DNA of 64,000 nucleotides. It comes from Flagellimonas maritima (GTDB lineage Bacteria > Bacteroidota > Bacteroidia > Flavobacteriales > Flavobacteriaceae). The DNA lies in NCBI RefSeq assembly GCF_003269425.1, contig NZ_CP030104.1, forward strand, positions 2,351,501 through 2,415,500. The letters are read 5' to 3'. Positions 51,339 to 61,465 of the stretch are shown one piece after another (the stretch's first letter is position 1; each line of letters opens with the position of its first letter). The position numbers were made by a program, and so were the translations under genes. The notes beneath the pieces are model-generated. The model worked only from the letters and a program-made list of their open reading frames with translations. It was not told where the DNA came from and ran no database searches.

Positions 51339-53984
51339 ATGTTACCGTTGTTAAAAAAAACCTCACCTTTATTTTTCTCTAACTATCGTAAAGAGAAAAT
51401 ACTTTTTATAGCTTTTGTACTCTTTGGACTCAATCTCGGATTTGGGCAATTTGCGGTAACCATTGAAAATGCCAATGGTCCTGAAGATGCCGGGGCAATA
51501 GCCCTGTCGGCTACTCTGGATAATGATGTCGAAGGTGGCTTCACCGTACAGATTTCAACAACCGACGGCTCCGCTACTTTGAATGACAATGATTACGTGG
51601 GTATTGCAGGTAGAACACTTACGTTTGATGGGACAGCGGGTGAAACCGTCAATTTTACGGTTACACCGATTGCAGATGCCACCGAAGAGCCGGACGAGAC
51701 ATTGGTCATTTCCATGGAAAACCTTGGGAATACGACACTAACAGTGGATATTTCCGATACGGCAACCATTACCATAACTAATGATGATGCATGTACCGCA
51801 GGCAATGTTGCTCCAGTTTTGGACGGATCTGTGGATACGATTTTTTGTGACATATTTGCACAGGACTTAGATGAATATACCAATAGTCTTGCTCCTGCAG
51901 GTTCAGATTTGCGATGGAGCACCAATCCGGACATCACCGAAACGGATGATTATTTGGAAACCAGCTTTACCTCAATTGCGGGTACTTACTACGGATTTTT
52001 CTACGATCAATTGAATGATTGTACAAGTCCATCTTTTAATGTAACGCTAACGTCGAATACAACTCCTTCTTCTGGAGTGGCGAACAATGTAGCAGCTTGT
52101 ACGTTTGCAGGAGGGGCCAGCACTATAGATTTGGATGACCAATTGGCAGGTGCCGATACCGGATTTTGGACATCACTTGATTTACCTCAAAATGTTATTG
52201 GTCCAGATAATGAGGTTAGTTTTTTATTTCGACCATTAGGGGAGTATAGATTTAGATTTACTACTAATGGGGCTGTAGCGCCCTGTAACAACCAAGCAAC
52301 CGAATTAGTTATTACAGTAATTGATTGTTTTGAACTTTGTAACGCGGGAACTACCGCTCCTGTTTTGGATACTTCCGAACCGACAGTGTTCTGTGATGAA
52401 ATAAATGCAAATCTGGATGATTATGTTATTAGCAATCCACCACCAAATAGTCAGCTTAGATGGAGTACTGACCCTAATGTTTTACCACCTAATTTGAATT
52501 CTGGTGTAATAGTGACTAATGCAGCATCCTATTTTGGATATTATTATGATGAAGATAATAATTGTCGGAGTCCCCTCATCACAATATCACTACAATTATT
52601 TACTTCTCCAGAAGTTATAAACACAACAGGGGAAACAAGATGCGGTCCTGGAACCTTGATTTTAGAAGCTTCAGCAAGCGATAGTGGTTTTTTAAATTGG
52701 TACGCAAGCCCTACGGGAGGTAGTGTTATAGGTGTTGGTTCATCTTTTGAAACGCCTTTCATATCCGAAACTACATCTTTTTTTGTTGAAGCAACAGCAA
52801 ATGGATGTTCATCCGAAAGAACCGAAGTAGTAGCGACCGTGAACCCGTTGCCCTTTGTTGGGACCCCAACCAATACTATAGCCTGTAACGTTTTGGGTAA
52901 CGAAGACCCTACGGTTATTGATTTGGATGACACGCTAACAGGCGAGGATTCCGGGTCATGGAGCATTGTTACGGATTTATCCGGTGGTACACTGGTCATT
53001 GGTTCTGGGAATACTGTTGACTTTGAAAATTTACCGACAGGAAATTATGTTTTTGAATATACAACGGATGGGGCCATAGCCCCCTGTACCGATAGTACGG
53101 TTCAAGTAATCATATTTGTGAGCAATTGCCTTTTTGATACTGATAACGACGGTCTATCGGACAGTGAGGAAAACGATTTGGGAACGGACCCCAACAATCC
53201 TGATACGGATGGTGACGGATTGACGGATGGGGAAGAGGTTTTGGTTGTGGACGACCTCAGTACGCCCCTGATTCCTGAAAATATGACTGACCCATTGGAT
53301 AGTTGCGACCCTTTCCTAACCCCTGCATGCAACCCGGACCCTATTGATTTGGCATTGGCCAAAACAGTAAATGAAGAAACGGTTTTACTGAACAGGGAAG
53401 TCTCTTTTACCATAACATTGGAGAACAATACGATGGATAGAGTAATCGATATTGTCGTAAACGATTTGCTTGGTGCAGGATTCGATTACATAGCACATAC
53501 AGCATCAAAAGGGTTATATGATCCAATAACAGGGGATTGGTCTATTGATAATATCATACCAGAAGAGATATTGACATTAGAGATTACTGTCACGGTGCTT
53601 GAAATAGGCACATTGACCAATACGGCAACTATAATTTCAACCTTTCCAATAGATACTGTAGAAAATAATAACGTAGCTAGTGCTTCTGTTGAGGTAATTC
53701 CGAGTCCTTGTCAAACGCCAGGTACGCTATGTAACATATTCTCGCCCAATGGAGATGGGTTTAATGATACCTTGAAGTTAGTAGACCCCAATAACGAATT
53801 CGAAGATGCAAGACTCGAGGTTTTTGATCGCTACGGTAATAGCGTTTTTAAAATGGATAGCTACGATAGCTCATGGGACGGAACTGGAGATAATGGAGAG
53901 CTACCGAAGGGAACTTATTTTTACTTACTTGATTTAAAGGACGGTTCGGAAGTAACAAAAGGTTGGATTCAAATTATAAGATAA
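51339..53984 (+). CDS. secreted type B type IX secretion cargo with Calx-beta and Ig-like modules
   Basis: An 881-residue surface or secreted protein. Order: signal peptide (cleavage near GFGQF), Calx-beta domain (about 40-150), then alternating modules. Type A modules (APVLDGSVDTIFCD; APVLDTSEPTVFCD) contain LRWST; type B modules (about 245-330 and 505-600) contain DLDD.L.G.D.G.W and TTNGAVAPC / TTDGAIAPC. Then come a thrombospondin-3-like calcium repeat (DTDNDGLSDSEENDLGTDPN), a DUF11 domain, and a CHU_C/gliding-motility-type C-terminus (FSPNGDGFNDTLKL ... GTYFYLLDLKDG). The C-terminus marks type B cargo of the type IX system. It forms a unit with the two following genes. Confidence 0.94.
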   Translation: MLPLLKKTSPLFFSNYRKEKILFIAFVLFGLNLGFGQFAVTIENANGPEDAGAIALSATLDNDVEGGFTVQISTTDGSATLNDNDYVGIAGRTLTFDGTAGETVNFTVTPIADATEEPDETLVISMENLGNTTLTVDISDTATITITNDDACTAGNVAPVLDGSVDTIFCDIFAQDLDEYTNSLAPAGSDLRWSTNPDITETDDYLETSFTSIAGTYYGFFYDQLNDCTSPSFNVTLTSNTTPSSGVANNVAACTFAGGASTIDLDDQLAGADTGFWTSLDLPQNVIGPDNEVSFLFRPLGEYRFRFTTNGAVAPCNNQATELVITVIDCFELCNAGTTAPVLDTSEPTVFCDEINANLDDYVISNPPPNSQLRWSTDPNVLPPNLNSGVIVTNAASYFGYYYDEDNNCRSPLITISLQLFTSPEVINTTGETRCGPGTLILEASASDSGFLNWYASPTGGSVIGVGSSFETPFISETTSFFVEATANGCSSERTEVVATVNPLPFVGTPTNTIACNVLGNEDPTVIDLDDTLTGEDSGSWSIVTDLSGGTLVIGSGNTVDFENLPTGNYVFEYTTDGAIAPCTDSTVQVIIFVSNCLFDTDNDGLSDSEENDLGTDPNNPDTDGDGLTDGEEVLVVDDLSTPLIPENMTDPLDSCDPFLTPACNPDPIDLALAKTVNEETVLLNREVSFTITLENNTMDRVIDIVVNDLLGAGFDYIAHTASKGLYDPITGDWSIDNIIPEEILTLEITVTVLEIGTLTNTATIISTFPIDTVENNNVASASVEVIPSPCQTPGTLCNIFSPNGDGFNDTLKLVDPNNEFEDARLEVFDRYGNSVFKMDSYDSSWDGTGDNGELPKGTYFYLLDLKDGSEVTKGWIQIIR

Positions 53985-53991
53985 ATTGAGT

Positions 53992-54978
53992 ATGCCAAAT
54001 AGGATTGGTTTAAAAAAATATAAACAATTTGTACTGCTGTTCTTTGGTATAACTGCTATTTGCAGTGCCCAAAAAGAACCACAGTATACCCAATACATGT
54101 ATAATATAGGTAGCTTCAACCCTGCTTATGTAGGTACTGTTGAAAGTCTGGAGATAGCTGGACTGTACCGGGCCCAATGGGTGGATATTCCAGGTGCGCC
54201 AAGAACCATGCGGTTTGGAACTAACATTCCCTTTGCCAATGAAAAAATGGGCTTGGGCTTTAATGTGGTAAATGACCAATTGGGTCCTTCAAACCAAACC
54301 TTTATAGATGTTTCCTATTCGTATCAGATCAATTTATCGGAAATAACCAAACTTTCCTTTGGGATGGCGGCAGGTGGATCGCTCCTAAATTTGGATTACT
54401 CCGAAGGAACGGTGAATAATCCTTTGGACCCGACATTGGGCAATGAAAACGTAAGTAATTTTTATCCAACAGTAGGTGCGGGGCTTTTTCTCTATGAAGA
54501 AGATTGGTATGCAGGACTTTCCATACCCAACTTTTTGACAAACGGCTTGTACAACGATGAGGTTGCAACCATAGTTGAGGATAATTTGCAATTTAATTTA
54601 ATAGGCGGTTACGTTTTTCAACTATCTGACAGAACTAAGTTCAAACCTGCCTTTTTGATCAACTATCTTGAAGGCTCACCATTGAACATCGATATATCGG
54701 CTAATTTCCAATTTTTGGATGCCCTTACAATTGGAGCGGCCTATCGTTTTAACGATACAGTTAGCGGATTGGCGGGCATTCAAATCTCGAACGGATTGTT
54801 TTTGGGCTATTCCTATGATTACAATACAAACTTACTCGGAGAATTCAGTGGTGCATCGCATGAGGCTATATTGAAGTTTTATATAGGTAGGGGAGGTTTT
54901 GGCAGTGGGAACAAAACAAATAAGGATAAAAAACTAAAGGGGAAACCAAAACAAATAGATTCCCCTAGATTTTTCTAA
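53992..54978 (+). CDS. PorP/SprF family type IX secretion membrane protein
   Basis: A 328-residue outer-membrane protein. The ATG at 53992 was chosen; an in-frame TTG two codons upstream lies just after the cargo stop. The family pattern is clear: EPQYTQYMYNIGSFNPAYVG at the mature start and barrel strands to the end, with a basic tail (NKTNKDKKLKGKPKQ). Relatives (SprF) are needed to secrete or attach the adjacent large type B protein, so its cargo is most likely the protein encoded seven bases upstream. Confidence 0.95.
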   Translation: MPNRIGLKKYKQFVLLFFGITAICSAQKEPQYTQYMYNIGSFNPAYVGTVESLEIAGLYRAQWVDIPGAPRTMRFGTNIPFANEKMGLGFNVVNDQLGPSNQTFIDVSYSYQINLSEITKLSFGMAAGGSLLNLDYSEGTVNNPLDPTLGNENVSNFYPTVGAGLFLYEEDWYAGLSIPNFLTNGLYNDEVATIVEDNLQFNLIGGYVFQLSDRTKFKPAFLINYLEGSPLNIDISANFQFLDALTIGAAYRFNDTVSGLAGIQISNGLFLGYSYDYNTNLLGEFSGASHEAILKFYIGRGGFGSGNKTNKDKKLKGKPKQIDSPRFF

Positions 54979-54982
54979 AATA

Positions 54983-56926
54983 ATGCACGTGAAAAAAATT
55001 TTCTCAACACAACTGATTTTCTTTTTTGGTGCGATGGTGTGTCTTGCCCAAGGAAAGAAATCCAAAGGAGATGCTTACTTTTTTCAGTATGAATACAAAG
55101 CGGCCATAGAGGCCTATGAGCAAGATATGGGCAAGGGCACTTTGACGGAGCAGCAATTTTTGAATTTGGCCGATTCTTATTTTAAGAACAATGATTTTGA
55201 AAAAGCTTCTGAGGTCTATCTCAAATTATACGAGAAAGACTCGTTATTGGGAAATCATCATTTGAACAAAATGATGCAAAGCCTGCTAAAAGTATCCGGT
55301 GAAGGGAAAAATGATACACTGCTCACAGCTATGTCCTCAAAATTCAGAAAAGAGTTTTTGGAAAACTTTGATTTTAATACCCAAATATTGAGCAAGAAAG
55401 AAGAAGATGAAGCTTTGGACTTTCAAATATTCAATTTAAAGAGCAATAGTCCACAATCAGATTTTGCACCATCGTTCTATGAAGACCAGTTGCTGTTTTC
55501 AAGTGGGAGATCATTGGATAAAAGAAATATCTACTCCCCGGCAGGCGAAAGCTACTTGAATATTTTTAAGGCCAAATCCAGAAAGGACGGTCAAATTTCG
55601 GCAGATGTACAACCTTTTACTGAAATCAACGATTCTGATTACCATAAGGCGACCCCATACTATGCTAAGGGATTAAAGGGAATATTCTATGTTCTGTCCA
55701 ATACGGAAAATGGAAATTTGGCTTTTGATGATAACGGCAAAAATGCTTTGGCCATAGGAATGCAATTGCCAGATGGTACTTTTCGATTGTTGCTCAAGGA
55801 TTTAAGTACTTCATTTTATTACCCCTTTTATGATGAAAAAAGTGAGCGGCTCTATTTTTCTGCAAATTTTAAGGACAGCTATGGAGGTACGGATATCTAT
55901 TATGTTTACACCAATAGAGGACAGATCATGTCGGCTCCGATTAATTTGGGGCCCAGAATAAATTCTCCGGGCAATGAAATAGCTCCCTTTATATTTGAGA
56001 ATAGTTTTTATTTTTCTTCTGATGTTTTCTATGGGCTCGGCGGAATGGATGTTTACAAATCCAACCTGGAAGATGATACATTTAGTATTCCCGTAAATTT
56101 GGGAGAAGGCATCAACTCATCTTATGATGATTTTGGTTTTATAATGCGCAACGAAGGAGATGGACTTTTAGGATATTTTTCTTCAAACCGGGCCGGTGGT
56201 AAAGGAAAGGATGATCTGTACGGGTTTAAGGTCGACGAAAAACCAGGTCTAAAAACATTGGCGTTACGAGGAAAAATAACAACATTGAAAGGTGATACAG
56301 GTGTGGAGAAAGCAGTGGTGAGGCTCTTGAATGAAAACGGAGGCCTGTTGGCAGAAACGTACACTGATGATGAAGGCAATTACAGGATTGAAATTCCTTG
56401 GGAGAAAGAGGTGGTTTTGGAATCTTCCAAAGAGCGATATTCATTTTTTAGAAAGAAATTTTCCGAAGAAGAATTGAACGCTCTGGAAAATACCAAATAT
56501 AATTTTACAGTTTCCAACTATGATGTTTTGGTAGAAGAAAAGGAAGACCAGACCGTTATAAAATTAAAGAAATTCTTTTTTGGTAGAAATTCATATAAAC
56601 TTACACCGGAAATCGAGACCGAGCTGGACAAAGTGGCGGCATTTATAGAAAGTTTTCCTGCCGCACAGTTGAGAATAGAAACGTATACGGACAGCAGGGG
56701 AGGGAGCAGTACCAATTTTAGGCTGACCCAAAACAGATCTGATACCATGAAGAAGTATTTGCTAAAAAAAGGAGTCCCTGAATCCAATATTTTGTTCTCC
56801 GTAGGTTACGGGGAAAATAAAATATTGAACAATTGTACCAATGGCGTGTATTGTTTGGAAATGTTACACCAACAAAATCAACGGTCTTTATTTGTGATAC
56901 TCAATCACAACCTTCTTTTTGATTGA
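54983..56926 (+). CDS. OmpA-family protein with TPR and PD40 repeats (PorE-like)
   Basis: A 647-residue envelope protein. Signal peptide (about 1-21), TPR-like helices (about 25-125), a PD40/WD40-like beta-propeller (about 150-405, with LLFSSGRSLDKRNIY and RLYFSANFKDSYGGTDIYYV), a carboxypeptidase-regulatory-like domain (about 415-490), and an OmpA peptidoglycan-binding domain (about 530-647, LRIETYTDSRG). This architecture resembles PorE of the type IX system. It lies four bases after the PorP/SprF gene; the three genes form a cargo-anchor module. Confidence 0.94.
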   Translation: MHVKKIFSTQLIFFFGAMVCLAQGKKSKGDAYFFQYEYKAAIEAYEQDMGKGTLTEQQFLNLADSYFKNNDFEKASEVYLKLYEKDSLLGNHHLNKMMQSLLKVSGEGKNDTLLTAMSSKFRKEFLENFDFNTQILSKKEEDEALDFQIFNLKSNSPQSDFAPSFYEDQLLFSSGRSLDKRNIYSPAGESYLNIFKAKSRKDGQISADVQPFTEINDSDYHKATPYYAKGLKGIFYVLSNTENGNLAFDDNGKNALAIGMQLPDGTFRLLLKDLSTSFYYPFYDEKSERLYFSANFKDSYGGTDIYYVYTNRGQIMSAPINLGPRINSPGNEIAPFIFENSFYFSSDVFYGLGGMDVYKSNLEDDTFSIPVNLGEGINSSYDDFGFIMRNEGDGLLGYFSSNRAGGKGKDDLYGFKVDEKPGLKTLALRGKITTLKGDTGVEKAVVRLLNENGGLLAETYTDDEGNYRIEIPWEKEVVLESSKERYSFFRKKFSEEELNALENTKYNFTVSNYDVLVEEKEDQTVIKLKKFFFGRNSYKLTPEIETELDKVAAFIESFPAAQLRIETYTDSRGGSSTNFRLTQNRSDTMKKYLLKKGVPESNILFSVGYGENKILNNCTNGVYCLEMLHQQNQRSLFVILNHNLLFD

Positions 56927-58180
56927 TCAGCTGATGACCATCCAAAAATAATAAAATGCAAAAAGCGACAAAAAGATTATCCCTAAATACGTCAATATCC
57001 GTAAACTTGATTTTGGTCTGTATGCTTTGGGCATATCTTTTCCAGTAACGGTTTTTAAGTTCATCCACCCTATAAGGGGTGCCATGACAAAGGATACAAA
57101 GGTCGCTAAGGCAACAAGGTTCTCCATGTTTCCACCAAATAGCTTGATTACAATCCAATTGATTAGAGCCATTGATAGTACGGCAATCGTAAAAATGCTG
57201 TTTTTTTGCAGGTAGGCTTTATTTGGAAAAAGCTTTTGAAGCACATCGATACTTACCCGAGAAACCGCATCATGAGCAGTCATACAGGTACTGAACATGG
57301 TCGCAAAAGCAGCTACCGCAATTAAAATATAGGCCCAATTTCCAATGTGTGTGGTAAAAAGATTTACTACTTGATCAGCAAAGACCACTGCACTACCACT
57401 TAGTTCCGTTCCCGTTCCATAAAGGGTTATCCAACCGATTATCAAAAAGAAAATAGCAAGCAATGCAGTTAGAAAATAACCTACGTTAAATTCTTGAAGT
57501 GCAAGTTTTAACGATGGTTTTTCTTTCATGGTTTTTAAATTCTCCATGCTCCAAAGGCTCACCCATCCAGAAGCCTCTACGGCGGTGGGCATCCAGCCCA
57601 TCAACCCTATCAAAAAAAGAATACCGACTTCGTTCAGGATTGCTGGTCTTTGATATGTTTCCGCACCAGGCACTTGTCCTTTTTGTAGCACCAAAATTGT
57701 AGTAATGATCAAAGCAACGAACAAAATCGAAATAATGGCTTTTAAGGAGTTTTCAAGAAATTGATATTTCCCTATAATCAATAGTAAACTGATAAAAACA
57801 AATAGGCATAGGGCAACTGTACTTGCCTCAATATTTTCAATACTGAACAAATTCATGAAGAGCCCCGCTGTAACTATATACAGTGCTGCTAAGATGGTAA
57901 AAGTGGATACGATGGTCACAAAAGCATAGACCCAAAGATATTTTTTGCCCAAGTTCAGATATCCTTGTACCAGACTTTTTTCGGTAACGGCCGTGTAGCG
58001 GATGCCAAATTCAAAGAATGGGTATTTTAAAATATTTGCTAAAATTATGGGAATGACCATGATCCAACCATATTGTGCACCAGCTTTTGTAGAGAGCACC
58101 AAATGGGAGGTTCCTATGGCCATGCTAGCAAATAATAGTCCTGGACCTAAGTTTTTAAGTAATATTTTCAGTTTTGACAT
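56927..58180 (-). CDS. NRAMP-like transporter without the canonical metal motif
   Basis: A 417-residue protein with about 11 membrane helices of the NRAMP fold (start KNLGPGLLFASMAIGTSHLV). In metal-transporting NRAMPs helix 1 carries DPGN. Here that place reads GTSH, and helix 6 has GWMPTAVEAS instead of the usual MPHN-type motif. The substrate is therefore uncertain; it may belong to NRAMP-related carriers of unknown or other cation specificity. It converges with the OmpA gene with no spacing (stops adjacent). Confidence 0.9.
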   Translation of the reverse strand: MSKLKILLKNLGPGLLFASMAIGTSHLVLSTKAGAQYGWIMVIPIILANILKYPFFEFGIRYTAVTEKSLVQGYLNLGKKYLWVYAFVTIVSTFTILAALYIVTAGLFMNLFSIENIEASTVALCLFVFISLLLIIGKYQFLENSLKAIISILFVALIITTILVLQKGQVPGAETYQRPAILNEVGILFLIGLMGWMPTAVEASGWVSLWSMENLKTMKEKPSLKLALQEFNVGYFLTALLAIFFLIIGWITLYGTGTELSGSAVVFADQVVNLFTTHIGNWAYILIAVAAFATMFSTCMTAHDAVSRVSIDVLQKLFPNKAYLQKNSIFTIAVLSMALINWIVIKLFGGNMENLVALATFVSFVMAPLIGWMNLKTVTGKDMPKAYRPKSSLRILTYLGIIFLSLFAFYYFWMVIS

Positions 58181-58266
58181 CAGCGGTTAAAGTATAGCTG
58201 TCTAAAATAGTATATTTATGGAGTTCTGTAAAAGACCAATATACATAAAGAATTAAGCATCTTTAG

Positions 58267-59289
58267 ATGAAGCTATTTTTCAAGATTATTAAGGGGTTAC
58301 TATTTATTTTGGTTGTTCTTGGACTGATTTACTTTTTTGGGCCTAAAGTGCAAACCCCAAGTTTGGATACATCTTTACCAAAAGTAAGTTCTGATTTAGG
58401 AGAATTGGAAAAATGGATAGTAAATAGGGAAGCTGACATTCCCAATATTAAAACGGAAAATGAGGCCCAGATAATCTGGTTTGATAGTATTCCAACAAAA
58501 ACCGAATACAGCATTGTATATCTGCATGGATGGTCTGCCAGTAGAATGGAAGGAAACCCATTGCACAGGGAAACCGCCAAACGTTACGGATGCAATCTCT
58601 ACCTACCGAGATTGGCAGGACATGGACTTGATGAGAAGGAGGCGATGCTCGATTTGACGGCAGACGAATTGTTGAACTCTGCAAAAGAGGCCATTGCCGT
58701 TGCGAAAGAAATGGGAAACAAGGTCATTATCATGGCAACCTCAACAGGAGGTACTCTGGCGTTGCACCTTGCAGGAGGGGATGCTGATATTGCAGCAATT
58801 CTTTTGTATTCCCCCAATATTGAAATCTATGATAAAAATGCAAAGCTATTAACAGGTCCATGGGGTCTACAGATCGCTAAATTGGTAAAGAAGGGCGATT
58901 ATCACATTTCAGAATCTACGGAAGAGGAAAAAAAATACTGGACCGGCAAATATAGAGTGGAAGCCCTGACCCATTTACAGGCTCTAGTGGATAATACTAT
59001 GACACCCGAAACCTTTAAAAAAGTGGAACAAGCTGTTTTCTTGGGGTATTTTTATAAAAATGATTCCATTCAGGATAATGTGGTCTCTGTACCTGCTATG
59101 TTGAAAATGTACGAACAGCTTGGAACCAATAAAAAGCTCAAACGTAAAGTTGCGTTCCCAGAGGTAGGCGAACACGTTATGACCTCTTATATCACCTCAA
59201 AAAATTTAGATGCCGTTACAAAAGAGACAAATCTTTTTTTTGAGGAGATTTTAAACATAAAACCAGCTGAGAGCCTAGGAGGAAAATGA
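58267..59289 (+). CDS. membrane-anchored alpha/beta hydrolase
   Basis: A 340-residue hydrolase with an N-terminal membrane segment (about 4-24) and a periplasmic or extracytoplasmic domain. The oxyanion region is YLHGWSASRMEGNP; the nucleophile is in ATSTGGT (a GxSxG variant with Ala first); the late His is probably in GEHVMTSY. The substrate is unknown; the fold suits carboxylesters or lipids. It is diverged from the NRAMP gene (87-base spacer). Confidence 0.9.
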   Translation: MKLFFKIIKGLLFILVVLGLIYFFGPKVQTPSLDTSLPKVSSDLGELEKWIVNREADIPNIKTENEAQIIWFDSIPTKTEYSIVYLHGWSASRMEGNPLHRETAKRYGCNLYLPRLAGHGLDEKEAMLDLTADELLNSAKEAIAVAKEMGNKVIIMATSTGGTLALHLAGGDADIAAILLYSPNIEIYDKNAKLLTGPWGLQIAKLVKKGDYHISESTEEEKKYWTGKYRVEALTHLQALVDNTMTPETFKKVEQAVFLGYFYKNDSIQDNVVSVPAMLKMYEQLGTNKKLKRKVAFPEVGEHVMTSYITSKNLDAVTKETNLFFEEILNIKPAESLGGK

Positions 59290-59343
59290 AAGACATTATA
59301 TTGTCCTGATTCAATACATATTTTGAAATTTTTTTTGATAAAA

Positions 59344-59997
59344 TCAATCGATTGAATCAACTAGAACGACGTTCGCCAATCCTGAAATCTTAAGAAGATT
59401 CCCAGAATCATTATCAGCTGCATCCACAGAAAAAGAATATGAGAAAGTAAAGCTGCCGTTATCGATGGTATAATTGACATCGAAGAGTTCAAAATCAATT
59501 GCTTGAACATTATTGTCATATGAATCGGACAGCACAAAAAATTTCTTGTCCTCACCTATGATGGCATAATCGACAATATTGAAATCAGCATCATTTACTA
59601 CTTGGTTATCTTCCCCTGGATTGGTAATGATGATATTGAAATTTAAAAATGCTGACTCCATATCGTTATTGGGGACGGTTAGATACCGTTTGAGGCTAAT
59701 TACGTATTGTACGAACTCTTCACTTTGAGATATCGTAAAGATTCTACTTTGGGATGATAGAGCACTTCCGGATGAAGCTGTAAATTTAAATAAGGTAGAA
59801 TCTTTAAATGCGACATTGTCCGGACGTGTACCTTCCAACACCATGGTCATATATCCAAATTTGGTGAGTTCTTCAAAACCTTCGCCATTTGTTCCATCCA
59901 GACCATTTGTTCCATTAGTTCCGTCTTCACCGGAACATGATATCGTACAGATTGTCAAAATACTTATTACCAATCTAAAGGTTATGTTCAATTTCAT
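59344..59997 (-). CDS. collagen-like lipoprotein (short paralogue)
   Basis: A 217-residue predicted lipoprotein (lipobox TISC, Cys20 area) with a short collagen-like Gly-X-Y run (GTNGTNGLDGTNG) directly behind the anchor. A beta-rich domain starts FEELTKFGYMTMVLEGTRPD. The domain is shared with the protein at 60241, including LEGTRPD and the DYAIIGEDKKFFVLSDS segment. Surface display is likely; the function is unknown. Collagen-like spacers in Bacteroidota lipoproteins often lift a domain off the membrane. Confidence 0.85.
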   Translation of the reverse strand: MKLNITFRLVISILTICTISCSGEDGTNGTNGLDGTNGEGFEELTKFGYMTMVLEGTRPDNVAFKDSTLFKFTASSGSALSSQSRIFTISQSEEFVQYVISLKRYLTVPNNDMESAFLNFNIIITNPGEDNQVVNDADFNIVDYAIIGEDKKFFVLSDSYDNNVQAIDFELFDVNYTIDNGSFTFSYSFSVDAADNDSGNLLKISGLANVVLVDSID

Positions 59998-60240
59998 AAA
60001 TTTTGAATAGTGGGGTTCTATTAAAAGCTAAAGTAATCCATGTATTTATTTTAATGGCGAATGAATTGAGGAGTATGCTATTTGGATTGATAAATGGCTT
60101 GTTACAATTCACACAGTGTAAAAAAACCTCCTATATATGGCCTATTTTGCGGCTGCAATAAAACTGGTAGTGCGTACAAAAAAGAGCCAAGGTTTTAATC
60201 TTGGCCCCAAAAATGAAACTACTACTAAAAATAAGCTAAT

Positions 60241-61209
60241 TTATATTTCTTCTAGAACGAATACATCAACACTACCTGATACATTCAATTCGTTTTCTGA
60301 ATCATTATTATCGTCTACAGTATAGGAGTAATTAAATATGAGATGGTTTGTATCTGTATCAAAGGAAAAATCCGATAGTTCAAAATCGGTAATAAGAATT
60401 TCTCCATCATCTATTGCATTAGCTAGGTCATCAGGGTCTTCATAGAATCCTTCTGTATAAAAAGTATCATCAAGTACAAAATATTTATTATCATTGCCTA
60501 TAACAGCATATTTATCAATATCATATCTGATAGTTACGAGTTCCGAAGGCTCTCCTGGGTTAGTTATATTCAATTCAATGTCAATATTTGTATTTTGATA
60601 ACTCACATCGGGTGTACTTAAAAAACGGCGTAGTTCAAATTTATATTCAATATCATCTCCAGAAGGTGTAATAACTACGCTATTGTAACCGTCAATATCT
60701 GTACCGTCTACTCCAATGTATCTAAATATTTGATTATCTGTAAAAGCTACATCATCAGGTCGAGTACCTTCCAGGCTTAATGATATCGACCCAAATTTTA
60801 GCAGATCTTCAAGACCAACTCCGTTGGTGCCGTCTGTTCCATCTGTTCCATCTGCACCATTGGCTCCCTGACAGTCAAGGGCATCGTGCTCCCCATCTTG
60901 GTTGATATCCTCATTATCATCTTTTTCACCATTGCCGTTCGTATCCCAGCAATTGGCACCGTCCGCACCGGATTGCCCCCCATTACCCACACAATCGAGC
61001 GCGTTGTATTCTCCATCTTGGTTGGTATCTTCGGTATCATCGTTGACCCCATCGCTGTTCGTGTCCCAACAGTTGATACCAGCCGTTCCAGTTTCACCAA
61101 TATTGCCAGGATCTCCTTTAACGCCATCTAGTCCGTCTTCTGTGGTACAGGAAGTTAAACATAGCACAATGGTAATTATAGTTGCAATAACAATTCGATT
61201 CAATTTCAT
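60241..61209 (-). CDS. collagen-like lipoprotein with two calcium-type repeats (long paralogue)
   Basis: A 322-residue predicted lipoprotein (lipobox LTSC, Cys21). Collagen-like runs (GVKGDPGNIGETGTAG, then GADGTDGTDGTNG) flank two 40-residue repeats with CWDTNSDGVNDDTEDTNQDG and CWDTNGNGEKDDNEDINQDG, each ending in ALDC. Their Asp/Asn spacing suggests calcium loops closed by disulfides. The C-terminal domain (about 133-322) matches the shorter neighbour (LEGTRPDDVAFTDNQIF). It arose with 59344-59997 by duplication, with repeats gained or lost. The surface function is unknown. Confidence 0.87.
   Translation of the reverse strand: MKLNRIVIATIITIVLCLTSCTTEDGLDGVKGDPGNIGETGTAGINCWDTNSDGVNDDTEDTNQDGEYNALDCVGNGGQSGADGANCWDTNGNGEKDDNEDINQDGEHDALDCQGANGADGTDGTDGTNGVGLEDLLKFGSISLSLEGTRPDDVAFTDNQIFRYIGVDGTDIDGYNSVVITPSGDDIEYKFELRRFLSTPDVSYQNTNIDIELNITNPGEPSELVTIRYDIDKYAVIGNDNKYFVLDDTFYTEGFYEDPDDLANAIDDGEILITDFELSDFSFDTDTNHLIFNYSYTVDDNNDSENELNVSGSVDVFVLEEI
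60871..61077 (-). repeat. two internal calcium-type repeats of the collagen-like lipoprotein
   Basis: Encodes residues 45-73 and 85-113, 40 residues apart, each (I/A)NCWDTN...DG...D.EDxNQDGExxALDC. The two cysteines per unit and regular Asp/Asn residues suggest a small metal-binding module. Confidence 0.8.
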
Positions 61210-61465
61210 AATTCTTAAAGTTTGTTAGCGAAAAAAAAAGTAATGGATATATGGCATGTAATTGAAGTAAAATTGATGGATACCCTGTTTGGATTGATGA
61301 ATGAAGATTTATGAGGCCGGTAAAACTAAAACAAGGGATTTTAAACTTAGGAAAAATGAAAAGCCAAAAGAATCAATAGTTTACACAGGCCAATGTAATT
61401 GACACGAGCGCTTTCTTTTTCTGCAGTAAATAAAATATTGTCTTATTTCGCCATACTTCATAAAA

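Noticed and set aside
60902..61228. 108-residue forward frame opposite the collagen-like lipoprotein
   Set aside because: Mirror of the Gly-X-Y and Asp-rich repeats (Pro/Ser-rich translation), no independent support.
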